Shown here in pieces: positions 50,894 to 59,128 of a stretch of DNA of 64,000 bases; within the stretch, counting starts at the first letter, position 1; each line of letters begins with the position of its first letter. Under the pieces are notes generated by a model that searched no databases, was not told where the DNA came from, and saw nothing but the letters and a program-made list of their open reading frames with translations. Source of the stretch: Planomonospora sp. ID82291 (lineage in GTDB: Bacteria; Actinomycetota; Actinomycetes; Streptosporangiales; Streptosporangiaceae); contig NZ_JABTEX010000002.1 of NCBI RefSeq assembly GCF_015711645.1, positions 1,302,001 to 1,366,000 of the forward strand. Reading direction: 5' to 3'. The position numbers and the translations under genes are program-made.

Positions 50894-52387
50894 TTACCGC
50901 GCCGCCAGCCCCTCGGCGTCCTGGGCGCCGGCAGCGCCGGCAGCGCCCGCTGTGCCCGCAGCGCCCGCTGTGCCCGCAGCGCCCGCGGCGCCCGCTGTGC
51001 CCGCAGCGCTCGCGGCGCCCGCAGCGCTCGCGGCGCCCGCTGTGCCCTCGGGGTGCTCCGTCCCGTCCGGGAGGCCGTCCTCCCGCCGGCCCCGGTCCTC
51101 CAGCACGGCGGCCATCGCGGCGCCGGCCAGCTTCACCCGCTCGCCGCGGCCGAGGGACCGGGCCAGGGCGGCCTCGGCCGCCTCGACGGCCCGCCAGCCG
51201 TCGTAGGTCACGGGGGCGAGCCCGCGCCGGGCGAGGAGCGGCTCCAGGTCCGCGTGCCGCGCCGGTGCGCGGCCGGACAGGTCGGCCAGCAGGGTGCGGA
51301 CGGTCTCGGCGGCGTCGGACTTGTTGGTGCCGATCACCCCGCTGGGCCCGCGCTTGAGCCAGCCGGCGACGTACTCGCGGTCGGCCACCCGCCCCGCCTC
51401 GTTCGGCACGGTCATGGTGGCCTCGGAGAACGGGACGCCCGGCAGCGGGACGCTGCGGTACCCGACCGAGCGCAGGACCATGCCGACGGGCAGGACCTCG
51501 AACGCGCCGGTGCCGACGACACGGCCGTCGGCCAGGCGGGTCCGCTCCAGGCGGAGGGCCTCCACCCGGTCGCGCCCCAGGATCTCCACCGGCCGCATCC
51601 AGAAGCGCACCTCCAGGCGCCGGGGGCGGCCCGCCGGGATGCGGGCGGCCCAGGACTGCAGCACCTCGACGTTCCCCCGGACCTGCCGCGGCAGGTCCTC
51701 CACCGAGGCCGCCGCCTCCTCCGGCCGCACGCGCACGTCGGCGTTGGCCAGCTCACCGAGCTCCCGCAGCTCCTTCAGGGTGAACTTGGCGTGCTCCGGG
51801 CCCCGGCGGCCGACCATGTGGACGGTCTTCACCCGGCTGGCGGCCAGCCGGGCCAGGACCTCCTCCGGCACGTCGGTGTCGCGCAGCTCCTCGGCGGTCT
51901 TGGCCAGGATCCGCACGACGTCCACCGCCACGTTGCCCACGCCGATCACCGCGATCTCGGGGCTGTCCAGCAGGAAGCGGTCGGCGGGCACGTCCGGGTG
52001 CCCGCAGTACCAGTTGACGAAGTCGGTGGCCGCCACGCTGCCGGGCAGGTCCTCGCCGGGGACGCCCATCCGCCGGTCCACCATCGCGCCCGTGCAGTAG
52101 ACCACGGCGTCGTAGCAGGCCAGCAGGTCCTCGCGGCTCACGTCCCGGCCGAACTCGACGCCGCCGAGGAAGCGGACCCCGGGCTGCTCCAGCACCCGGC
52201 GCAGGTAGCCGGCTATCGACTTGATCGAGGTGTGGTCGGGGGCCACGCCGTACCGCACCAGTCCGTAGGGGGTGGGCAGCCGTTCCAGCACGTCCACCTC
52301 GACGGGGCCGGTGGCCTGCCTCGTCAAGGCCTCGGCGGTGTAGACGCCGGCGGGGCCGGACCCGACGACCGCGACTCGCAGTGACAC
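50894..52387 (-). CDS. fprA: FprA-type ferredoxin/adrenodoxin-NADP+ reductase
   Basis: 497-aa flavoprotein passing electrons from NADPH to ferredoxin, for example for cytochromes P450. FAD motif VAVVGSGPAGVYTAEAL (4-20), RLPTPYGLVRYGVAPDH, NADPH motif VIGVGNVAVDVVRIL with VGRRGP, and C-terminal GWLKRGPSGVIGTNKSDA. The last 45 residues are a GAA/GTA microsatellite-like tail absent from typical FprA. GTG 52387 has GGGAGG five bases upstream. It is followed immediately by the diguanylate cyclase gene. Confidence 0.92.
   Translation of the reverse strand: MSLRVAVVGSGPAGVYTAEALTRQATGPVEVDVLERLPTPYGLVRYGVAPDHTSIKSIAGYLRRVLEQPGVRFLGGVEFGRDVSREDLLACYDAVVYCTGAMVDRRMGVPGEDLPGSVAATDFVNWYCGHPDVPADRFLLDSPEIAVIGVGNVAVDVVRILAKTAEELRDTDVPEEVLARLAASRVKTVHMVGRRGPEHAKFTLKELRELGELANADVRVRPEEAAASVEDLPRQVRGNVEVLQSWAARIPAGRPRRLEVRFWMRPVEILGRDRVEALRLERTRLADGRVVGTGAFEVLPVGMVLRSVGYRSVPLPGVPFSEATMTVPNEAGRVADREYVAGWLKRGPSGVIGTNKSDAAETVRTLLADLSGRAPARHADLEPLLARRGLAPVTYDGWRAVEAAEAALARSLGRGERVKLAGAAMAAVLEDRGRREDGLPDGTEHPEGTAGAASAAGAASAAGTAGAAGAAGTAGAAGTAGAAGAAGAQDAEGLAAR
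50925..51047. repeat. codon-level repeat in the fprA tail
   Basis: About 13 tandem 9-nt units of the type GCGCCCGCAGC / GCGCCCGCTGTG encode (Gly-Ala-Ala / Gly-Thr-Ala)n on the minus strand. Units are multiples of three, so expansion keeps the frame. Confidence 0.85.
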
Positions 52388-52656
52388 GTCGCCTCCCAGG
52401 GGTTGTGCCGGTGGCCGCGCATCGGCAGGGGCGCGCTTCCTCCAACGTACTCCCGTGACCGCCCGCACGGGACGCATCCGGCGGCATCCGCGCAGGAACG
52501 GACGGCGTCGGCGGCGGCCGGGAGCGGTCCGCCGGCAGGCTCCGGCCGGAGGAAGGGAAAGGGGAGGGATGGTTCCCGTGCGGAGCGCGTGAGGAGGAGG
52601 CGAAGGAGCGGCAAAGCGCGGCCGGGCCCGGGCGTGGGGCTGGCACGCTCCGACGC

Positions 52657-53109
52657 ATGAGGGGACCGGGCGGGGGCGGGCGCTCCGCGAGTGCGGCCGA
52701 TGAGATGCAGCCGGTGGGCGTCCACCGGTTCGAGGCGTTCGGCCGGGTGATGGCGGCGCTCGGCGGCGACGCCGGACTGATGGAGTCGTGCCGCGACCTG
52801 ACCTGGTGGAGGGGGACCGGCGACAGCTGGCACATCGAGTGGCGCGAGGGGCCCTATGCCGCCGAGGTGGCCGAGGCGCTGGCCGAGCGGGTCCGCGAGC
52901 GCGGGACCCCGGCGGACCCCGTCGGACGGGCCACCGCGCTGTCCGCCGTCCTCGACGTGGTCGGCGTCCGCTTCGTGCTGCGGGCCGTCGACCCGGTCGG
53001 CCGGGACCGCCCCCACCCCCGCCTCGATCCCTGGCACCTGGCCGAGGCCCTCGACACCACCCGCCGCGGCCCTTCCCCGCAGCCCTGGGAGCGGCTCCTC
53101 GGCGGTTGA
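52657..53109 (+). CDS. hypothetical protein
   Basis: 150-aa protein that I do not recognise. Centre: DLTWWRGTGDSWHIEWREGPYAAEVAEALAERV (as WWRGTGDSWHIEWREGPY), then AVLDVVGVRFVLRAVDP. No signal peptide or TM helix. Codon usage and the helix-rich central part support a real gene. ATG 52657 opens a Gly-rich leader; ATG 52705 is an alternative start. It is divergent from fprA and convergent with the small acyl-CoA dehydrogenase. Confidence 0.6.
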   Translation: MRGPGGGGRSASAADEMQPVGVHRFEAFGRVMAALGGDAGLMESCRDLTWWRGTGDSWHIEWREGPYAAEVAEALAERVRERGTPADPVGRATALSAVLDVVGVRFVLRAVDPVGRDRPHPRLDPWHLAEALDTTRRGPSPQPWERLLGG

Positions 53110-53205
53110 CCCGCCACGTTTCCGGCCCGCCGTACGGGGCCGGCCCGGCGCGCCGCGGCCCGCGAGGGCCGGTCCGGCGGTCACCGGCGGCGCGGCCGGG
53201 GACCG

Positions 53206-54279
53206 TCAGAGACCGGCGGCCGCGGCGAGGCGGGCCCGGTGGGCGTGCGGCGGGCCGAAGAGCTGGGCGTCGGCGGCGGCGCGCTTGAGGTGGCGGTGGG
53301 CTGAATGCTCCCAGGTGACACCGGTGCCCCCGTGGACCTGGATGTTCTCGCCCGCGGCGGTCAGGTAGGCCTCGGTGCAGTAGGAGCCCGCGATCGCGGC
53401 GGCGACCGGGAGCTCGCCGGGCCGGGCGCGGGCGGCGGCCAGCGCGGCCGAGCGGGCGGACTCGACGAGCAGGAGCAGGTCGGCGAGCTTGTGCTTGACG
53501 GCCTGGAAGGAGCCGATGGGGCGGCCGAACTGGTGGCGTCCGAGGGCGTGCCGCACGGCGGCCTCCAGGCAGGCGGCGGCCCCTCCGGCCTGCTCGGCCG
53601 CCAGGCAGGCGACCCCGGCGTCCCGGACCCGGTCGCGGACCGCGCCGTCGCCGGCGGGCCGTACGGGGACGGCGTCGAAGGACAGGGCGACGAGCGGGCG
53701 GGTCTGGTCGAGCGTCGTCAGCGGGGTGCGGGACGAGGGCGCGGCCTCGACCAGTTCGTCGCCGGCGAAGGCCAGGACCACCTCGCCGTCCAGCGCGCAG
53801 GGCGCGGTGCCGGTGAGCCGGCCCCGGGACAGGGTCAGGTCGGCGTCGCCGGGCAGCAGGACGGTCGCGGTGCGCGAGCCGTCCGCGATGGCGGGCAGCA
53901 GCCGGGCCATCGCGTCGGGGTCGCCCGCGGCCCTGAGCGCCTCGACGGCGAGCACGGCGGTGGCCAGGTAGGGGTGGGGGGACAGGACCCGGCCGAGCTC
54001 CTCGCAGACGACCGCCTGCTCGGCCGTGCCGCAGCCCGCCCCGCCGTACTCCTCGGGGACGGCCAGGCCCGCCACGCCGAGCTCCCGGGCGAAGCGGTCC
54101 CAGGGAGCGCCGGGACGCCCGGCGAGGAAGGCGCGGACGGCGTCGCGGAGGTCGGCCTGGTCGGCGGTGAGGCCCATGTCGGCGGGCTCGACGGGCTCGA
54201 CGGGCTCGGCGGGGGCCCCGGATCCCGGGGGCACGGCGCGTCCGGCGGCCGCTGCGGCGGCGGTGTCGTCAGGAGGCAC
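53206..54279 (-). CDS. acyl-CoA dehydrogenase, small subunit type (FadE18/27-like)
   Basis: 357 aa. The acyl-CoA dehydrogenase fold is recognisable: LTADQADLRDAVRAFL (about 36-51), VPEEYGGAGCGTAEQAVVCEELGRVLSP, GRHQFGRPIGSFQAVKHKLADLLL, and the terminal IQVHGGTGVTWEHSAHRHLKRA. The FAD-loop region is shortened and the usual catalytic Glu is not obvious, as in non-catalytic partners of heterotetrameric FadE pairs. GTG 54279 is six bases after TATGCT (leaderless), with an operator overlapping; the first 34 residues are Pro/Ala-rich, and Met at 54177 is an alternative. Confidence 0.85.
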   Translation of the reverse strand: MPPDDTAAAAAAGRAVPPGSGAPAEPVEPVEPADMGLTADQADLRDAVRAFLAGRPGAPWDRFARELGVAGLAVPEEYGGAGCGTAEQAVVCEELGRVLSPHPYLATAVLAVEALRAAGDPDAMARLLPAIADGSRTATVLLPGDADLTLSRGRLTGTAPCALDGEVVLAFAGDELVEAAPSSRTPLTTLDQTRPLVALSFDAVPVRPAGDGAVRDRVRDAGVACLAAEQAGGAAACLEAAVRHALGRHQFGRPIGSFQAVKHKLADLLLLVESARSAALAAARARPGELPVAAAIAGSYCTEAYLTAAGENIQVHGGTGVTWEHSAHRHLKRAAADAQLFGPPHAHRARLAAAAGL

Positions 54280-54289
54280 AGGCGCAGCA

Positions 54290-54311
54290 TAAACAAGCGA
54301 CCGGTTGTTTA
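54290..54311. promoter_or_regulatory. operator TAAACAA-N8-TTGTTTA over the dehydrogenase promoter
   Basis: Seven-base inverted arms (54290-54296 and 54305-54311) around GCGACCGG. On the minus strand the left arm covers the -10 TATGCT (54291-54286) of the small acyl-CoA dehydrogenase gene. Fits a TetR-type lipid repressor. Confidence 0.6.
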
Positions 54312-54398
54312 GTAGGGCTTGACCGTTTTTGTGTGTTCTTGCAGGTCATATATGCTGCGCGTGGCCACCGGCAGGAGCGGATCGGGGGATCAGCGGCT

Positions 54399-55007
54399 TT
54401 GGTTGGGCAACACGGCACGTACGACTTCACCGCAGGGGACCGCCGGGAGCGGGCGATCCTCTGGCACATGATGCTCTCGCTCGTCGGAGGGCTGCTGCTC
54501 GGCGCCTTCGGCGAGATGCTCGCCCCCGGGCCGGGCCCGCTGGTCGCGGCCTACGACCCCTACGCCTACCTGCTGCTCGCCCTCGCCGTCGGCAGGACGG
54601 CCACGGGGCTCGGCTGGGCGGCGCTGGCCGGGACGCTCGCCGCCCTCGGGCCGGTCGTCCCGATCCTGGCCGCCGGGGCCTTCCCGTCGGGCTACCACCC
54701 CTTCCACGTCGGGGCCGAGGGCACGGTGCCGGGGGTGACGCTCCTGGCCTTCGCCGTCTGCGCCCTGCTGGCCTACGCGACCAGGCGGAAGGGCCCGGGG
54801 GGAGACCTCGCCGCGGCGCTGCCCGCCGGGGTCCTGATGATCGAGGCCGTCGAGGCGGCGCAGTCCGGGGCGTGGAGCGTCCAGGCCGCCGCGGTCCTGG
54901 TGCTGGCCGTGGTCCTGTCGCTGCGCCGGGGGGCCGGGGCGGTGCGCTCCGCCCTGGCGGGCGCGGTCCTGGCGGCCGCCCACCTGTTCCTCGTCGCCGG
55001 TCCGTGA
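54399..55007 (+). CDS. hypothetical integral membrane protein
   Basis: 202-aa protein with six or seven hydrophobic segments (MLSLVGGLLLGAFGEML, AYLLLALAVGRTATGLGWAALAGTLAAL in two helices, GVTLLAFAVCALLAYA, VQAAAVLVLAVVLSL, ALAGAVLAAAHLFLVAG). No family is recognised. Start uncertain: TTG 54399 has GGGGGA nine bases upstream; ATG 54468 and GTG 54333 are alternatives. Divergent from the acyl-CoA dehydrogenase and 87 nt ahead of proS. Confidence 0.65.
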   Translation: MVGQHGTYDFTAGDRRERAILWHMMLSLVGGLLLGAFGEMLAPGPGPLVAAYDPYAYLLLALAVGRTATGLGWAALAGTLAALGPVVPILAAGAFPSGYHPFHVGAEGTVPGVTLLAFAVCALLAYATRRKGPGGDLAAALPAGVLMIEAVEAAQSGAWSVQAAAVLVLAVVLSLRRGAGAVRSALAGAVLAAAHLFLVAGP

Positions 55008-55094
55008 CGGGCGGCGGGCCCCGATGGCAGGCGCGGGCCCCGCCGGGCTCGATACCCTGGAGGACACCGATTCCCTGCCAATCTAGGAGTAGCC

Positions 55095-56837
55095 GTGCTG
55101 CTGCGCATGTCGTCGCTGTTTCTTCGAACGCTGAGGGACGACCCGGCAGACGCGGAAGTCCCGAGCCATAAGCTGCTCGTCCGCGCCGGCTACGTCCGCC
55201 GGGTCGCCCCCGGCGTCTACTCCTGGCTGCCGCTCGGCAAGATGGTCCTGGAGAACGTCACCCGCGTCGTGCGCGAGGAGATGGACCGCATGGGCGGTCA
55301 GGAGGTGCTCTTCCCGGCCCTGCTGCCCCGGGAGTACTACGAGGCCACCGGCCGCTGGACGGAGTACGGCGACACGCTCTTCCGGCTCAAGGACCGCAAG
55401 GGCGCCGACTACCTGCTCGGCCCCACCCACGAGGAGATGTTCACCGACATGGTCAAGGGGGAGTACTCCTCCTACAAGGACTACCCGGTGACGCTGTACC
55501 AGATCCAGACGAAGTACCGCGACGAGGCCCGGCCCCGGGCCGGCATCCTGCGCGGGCGCGAGTTCGTCATGAAGGACTCCTACTCCTTCGACCTCGACGA
55601 CGACGGTCTCAAGCGCTCCTACGAGCGGCACCGCGAGACCTACGTCCGCACCTTCGACCGGCTCGGCATCACCTACAAGATCTGCTTCGCCACCTCGGGG
55701 GCGATGGGCGGCTCGGCCTCGGAGGAGTTCCTGGCGCCGGCCGAGACCGGTGAGGACACCTTCGTCGCCTGCCACCACTGCGGCTACGCCGCCAACGCCG
55801 AGGCGGTCACCACCCCCGCCCCCGCCGCGCCCACCGGTGAGCGGCCGGCCCTGCGGGTGCTGGACACGCCGAACACCCCCACCATCGAGTCGCTGGTCGC
55901 CCACCTCAACGAGCACCACGGCCTGGACGTCACCGCCGCCGACACGCTCAAGAACGTGGTGGTCAAGGTGACCGCCCCGGGCTCGGGCAAGACCGAGGTC
56001 CTGGTCGTCGGCGTCCCCGGCGACCGCGAGGTGGACTTCAAGCGCCTGGAGGCCGCCCTGGCCCCCGGCGAGCCCGCCATCTTCGAGGCCGAGGACTTCC
56101 ACCGGCACCCCGGCCTGGTGCGCGGCTACATCGGCCCGCAGGTCCTCAAGGACCTCGGCATCCGCTATCTCGTCGACCCCCGCGTGGTCGACGGCAGCGC
56201 CTGGGTGACCGGCGCCAACGAGCCGAACAAGCACGCCGTGGGCGTGGTCGCCGGCCGCGACTTCACCGCCGACGGCACCATCGAGGCCGCCGAGGTCCGC
56301 GCCGGGGACGCCTGCCCGGCCTGCGGCTCGGCGCTGTCCATCGACCGCGGCATCGAGATCGGCCACATCTTCCAGCTCGGCCGCAAGTACGCCGACGCCG
56401 CCAGGCTCGACGCCCTGGGCCCCGACGGCAAGCCGGTCCGCATCACCATGGGCTCCTACGGCATCGGCGTCTCCCGCGCGGTGGCGGTGCTCGTCGAGCA
56501 GCGGCACGACGAGCTCGGGCTCCTGTGGCCGCGCGAGGTGGCCCCCGCCGACGTGCACATCGTGGGCACCGGCAAGGAGAACCAGATCGAGGTCGCCACC
56601 CGGCTCGCCGAGGAGCTCCACGCGCGGGGCCTGCGCGTGCTGGTGGACGACCGCGCCGGGGTCTCGCCGGGGGTGAAGTTCAAGGACGCGGAGCTGCTCG
56701 GCATGCCCACCATCGTGGTGGTCGGCCGCGGTCTGGCCCAGGGGGTGGCGGAGCTGCGCGACCGGGCCACGGGCGTCAAGGAGGAGATCCCGATCGCCGA
56801 GGCCGCCGACCGCGTCGAGGCCGCCTGCCGGGCCTGA
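55095..56837 (+). CDS. proS: prolyl-tRNA synthetase (bacterial type with editing domain)
   Basis: 580-aa class II synthetase charging tRNA-Pro. Motif 1 region [17 protein letters not shown], motif 2 [19 protein letters not shown], a YbaK/INS editing insertion at about residues 245-390 ([34 protein letters not shown]) that removes misacylated Ala, motif 3 [17 protein letters not shown], and an anticodon-binding C-terminus. GTG 55095 has TAGGAG five bases upstream; ATG 55107 is an alternative. It marks the return to the conserved backbone. Confidence 0.96.
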   Translation: MLLRMSSLFLRTLRDDPADAEVPSHKLLVRAGYVRRVAPGVYSWLPLGKMVLENVTRVVREEMDRMGGQEVLFPALLPREYYEATGRWTEYGDTLFRLKDRKGADYLLGPTHEEMFTDMVKGEYSSYKDYPVTLYQIQTKYRDEARPRAGILRGREFVMKDSYSFDLDDDGLKRSYERHRETYVRTFDRLGITYKICFATSGAMGGSASEEFLAPAETGEDTFVACHHCGYAANAEAVTTPAPAAPTGERPALRVLDTPNTPTIESLVAHLNEHHGLDVTAADTLKNVVVKVTAPGSGKTEVLVVGVPGDREVDFKRLEAALAPGEPAIFEAEDFHRHPGLVRGYIGPQVLKDLGIRYLVDPRVVDGSAWVTGANEPNKHAVGVVAGRDFTADGTIEAAEVRAGDACPACGSALSIDRGIEIGHIFQLGRKYADAARLDALGPDGKPVRITMGSYGIGVSRAVAVLVEQRHDELGLLWPREVAPADVHIVGTGKENQIEVATRLAEELHARGLRVLVDDRAGVSPGVKFKDAELLGMPTIVVVGRGLAQGVAELRDRATGVKEEIPIAEAADRVEAACRA

Positions 56838-56885
56838 CCCCGCTCGGGGCGCCGGGCGCGCGCCCGAACCGGACGCGCGCCCGCG

Positions 56886-56910
56886 GCCGGGCCCCGCTCC
56901 GGGGCCCGGC
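56886..56910 (+). terminator. 11-bp hairpin behind proS
   Basis: GCCGGGCCCCG (56886-56896) pairs exactly with CGGGGCCCGGC (56900-56910), loop CTC, 49 nt after the proS stop. No T tract. Confidence 0.6.
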
Positions 56911-57010
56911 GCGGGATGCGCGCGTTCAGGGGGAGAGCCTTCTTTCTGATCATCCGAGTGGTAGCTTTTACGGACGATCGGCACCCACGAGGCATATGGG
57001 GTGGGGTTGC

Positions 57011-57313
57011 ATGAAGGGGTTCGACCTCCATTTCGACGCGCTGGAAGAGTGCGCGAACAAGGCCAGAAGCGTCGCGAACCAGTTCCGGAGCACGGCCGAC
57101 GAGCGGCCCGCCGGCGTCGGCTCCTCCTGCTTCGGCAAGCTCGGAGACGCGTCCGGCGAACTCGCCGAGGCCGTCCGCAAGCTCGAAGGGAAGATCGGGG
57201 CGGAGACCCGGCACGCCCAGCAGAACCTCGACAAGGTCGAGGCGGCGCTGCACACCGTGATCGCCAACGTCCGCAGGTCCGATCGGGTGGACGTCCCGGT
57301 GGAGAGCGTGTGA
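57011..57313 (+). CDS. WXG100-like small helical protein
   Basis: 100-aa protein, almost wholly helical with a central break: FDLHFDALEECANKARSVAN, then GKLGDASGELAEAVRKLEGK and AETRHAQQNLDKVEAALHTV. The length, helix-turn-helix layout and coupling to a WXG100 fusion indicate an ESX/type VII-type partner, although a strict W-x-G is absent and no C-terminal YxxxD/E was seen. ATG 57011 (or ATG 56996, in frame). Its stop overlaps the next start by GTGA. Confidence 0.7.
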   Translation: MKGFDLHFDALEECANKARSVANQFRSTADERPAGVGSSCFGKLGDASGELAEAVRKLEGKIGAETRHAQQNLDKVEAALHTVIANVRRSDRVDVPVESV

Positions 57314-58476
57314 CGGGCGGCGGGGGCGGTGAGTTCGGCGCCCTGCTGCGCGTCGTCGACGAGCTGACCGGCGACCAGGCGGAGATCTCCGGCATCGCCC
57401 AGCGCTGGCGGGCGCTGGCCTCCGGCGTCGGCACGCACACCGGCGCGCTCAAGCGCGCGGCCGGCACCGTGGACGACGCCTGGAACGGCGGCGCCGCTGA
57501 GAGCTTCACCGGGTACATGGCCCGGTACCCGCGGGCCGGCACGTCCTTCAGCGGCGCGCTCAGGAGCTGCGCCGCCGCGCTGGAGGACGCCGGGGGCGCA
57601 CTGGAGGCCGCCAGGAGCGAGGTCCAGGCGATCTACGAGGAGAAACAGACCTGGCTGGCCGGGCAACGCGAACAGACCGGCGGCGCCGTACCGGCGGAGA
57701 GCGTCCAGTCCCAGGCGGCCGACGCCCTGAGGCGGGCCGAAGCCTCGCGGCGCCGGGCCGTCGCGGCGGTCGAGGCGGCCGCCGGCGCGATCGGCGGGCA
57801 CCTGGGCACCGCGTTCTTCAGCGCCATCCCCGCGCCCGGGGACCAGGACTTCGTCCCCCGCAACAATCCCTCGATGCGCTGGGTGCCCGACCCGGGCTTC
57901 CGGCAGGGGAGATCGACGCAGCTGGCCGGGTACGACGGCGCCACCCCGGTGAACGGCGGGAGCGGTCCCGGCGGGAACGGCGGCTCCGGAGGGTACGGCG
58001 GGAGCGCCGGGTACGGGCCGGGCGGCGGATCCGGCGGGGCCGGCCACCAGGGAGGGGGCGCGGGCGCCCCGCCCACGGTCCCCAACCTGGGGGCGAACCC
58101 CAGCGCCAAGGCGGTCGTGGGGTACGCGCTCAAGCAGCTCGGCGACCCCTACGTCTGGGGAAGGGAAGGCCCGAACGCCTTCGACTGCTCCGGCCTGACG
58201 CTCCGGTCGTACGAGGCGGCCGGGATCTCCATCCCCCGGGTCGCCGCGGACCAGTGGCGGCACGGGCCGCGGGTGCCCGACGGCGAGGTGCAGGCCGGAG
58301 ACCTGATCTTCTTCGACAGCACCGGGGACGGCAAGGCCGACCACGTGGGCATCGTGGTCGACCCCGAGAAGCAGACCATGGTCCACGCGCCCAACTCGCG
58401 CTCGGTGGTGCGTCTCGAGAGCTACGGCGACTATCCGACGCACCGCCTGGGCTTCACCCGGCCGGGGGCGGGCTGA
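57310..58476 (+). CDS. WXG100-NlpC/P60 fusion, putative type VII secreted hydrolase
   Basis: 388 aa. The N-terminal WXG100-like four-helix region (about 1-155) carries W58-N-G60 in TVDDAWNGGAAESF. A Gly-rich linker (about 210-258) leads to an NlpC/P60 cysteine peptidase (about 265-388) with Cys293 in FDCSGLTLRSYEAAG, His345 in DHVGIVVD and His359 in VHAPNS. The domain cleaves peptidoglycan stem peptides (gamma-D-Glu-mDAP type). No signal peptide. Export through ESX as a heterodimer with the overlapping 100-aa protein is inferred. The stop codon is the loop of a 17-bp hairpin. Confidence 0.88.
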   Translation: MTGGGGGEFGALLRVVDELTGDQAEISGIAQRWRALASGVGTHTGALKRAAGTVDDAWNGGAAESFTGYMARYPRAGTSFSGALRSCAAALEDAGGALEAARSEVQAIYEEKQTWLAGQREQTGGAVPAESVQSQAADALRRAEASRRRAVAAVEAAAGAIGGHLGTAFFSAIPAPGDQDFVPRNNPSMRWVPDPGFRQGRSTQLAGYDGATPVNGGSGPGGNGGSGGYGGSAGYGPGGGSGGAGHQGGGAGAPPTVPNLGANPSAKAVVGYALKQLGDPYVWGREGPNAFDCSGLTLRSYEAAGISIPRVAADQWRHGPRVPDGEVQAGDLIFFDSTGDGKADHVGIVVDPEKQTMVHAPNSRSVVRLESYGDYPTHRLGFTRPGAG

Positions 58477-58493
58477 GCCCGCCCCCGGCCGGG
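58457..58493. terminator. 17-bp perfect hairpin with the stop codon as loop
   Basis: Arms CCCGGCCGGGGGCGGGC (58457-58473) and its exact complement (58477-58493) enclose TGA 58474-58476, the stop codon of the NlpC/P60 gene. It also ends the convergent DUF4236 gene whose stop is at 58504. Confidence 0.85.
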
Positions 58494-58503
58494 TGGGGCG
58501 GTC

Positions 58504-58707
58504 CTAGAAGTGGCGGCGGCGCGGCTGGCCGCCGATCGTCTTGCCCAGGTGGAACCCGCCCGGCAGGGTCACGCTCACGTACCTGCGGCCGTCCGGCGTC
58601 CGGGTGAGGTGGAACCGGCGACCGCCGAAGCTGTGCCCGACCCCGTGCCGGGACAGGTTGACGCGGAACGGACCCAGCTTGATCGACTTGTGGTAGTTCC
58701 AGCCCAT
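58504..58707 (-). CDS. DUF4236 small protein, copy 2
   Basis: 67-aa protein opening MGWNYHKSIKLGPFRVNLSR, then HGVGHSFGGRRFHLTRTPDG and GGFHLGKTIGG. Matches the DUF4236 pattern (short beta-rich proteins of unknown function). ATG 58707 has GGGGAGAG upstream. Tandem paralogue of the gene at 58782-58976, about 55% identical by eye. Convergent with the NlpC/P60 gene. Confidence 0.75.
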   Translation of the reverse strand: MGWNYHKSIKLGPFRVNLSRHGVGHSFGGRRFHLTRTPDGRRYVSVTLPGGFHLGKTIGGQPRRRHF

Positions 58708-58781
58708 GTCTCTCCCCGTCTCCTCTGGAACCCGGATGCCTGCAGGGGGGACAACGCCCGGCGCCCGCCCGGGGTTCCGGA

Positions 58782-58976
58782 TCAGCGGCGGGACGACCCG
58801 CTGAGGGTCTTGCGCCAGTGGAGGCCACCGGGCAGGTTGACGCTCAGCGTGCGGCGGCCGTCGGCCGTCCGGGTCACCCGGAACGCGCGGTTGCCCCAGC
58901 TGTGGCCGACCCCGGTCCGGGACAGGTTGAGACGGAACGGACCGACCTTCATCGACTTCCTGAATCCCCAGCCCAT
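58782..58976 (-). CDS. DUF4236 small protein, copy 1
   Basis: 64 aa: MGWGFRKSMKVGPFRLNLSR, TGVGHSWGNRAFRVTRTADG, LPGGLHWRKTL. ATG 58976 has a strong AAGGAGGAAA upstream. First of a tandem DUF4236 pair, with 74 nt between the two. Function unknown; the pair interrupts the proS-rimP neighbourhood. Confidence 0.75.
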   Translation of the reverse strand: MGWGFRKSMKVGPFRLNLSRTGVGHSWGNRAFRVTRTADGRRTLSVNLPGGLHWRKTLSGSSRR

Positions 58977-59128
58977 CGCTTTCCTCCTTGTCGATTCCGT
59001 GGAGGTCGGCTACCCGCCACCGGCGCGGCAAACCTGTGCGAAACGGGCTGTGGCGTCCGTGGAGGCCGCCGGAGGCCCGCCGGGCGGGACGGGGGCCGGA
59101 GCGCCGTCCTCCCGGATCCTGGAGGCCG

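Noticed and set aside
48944-52384. 1146-aa plus-strand frame
   Set aside because: Shadow of the GGDEF and fprA genes on the opposite strand, which carry intact catalytic motifs.
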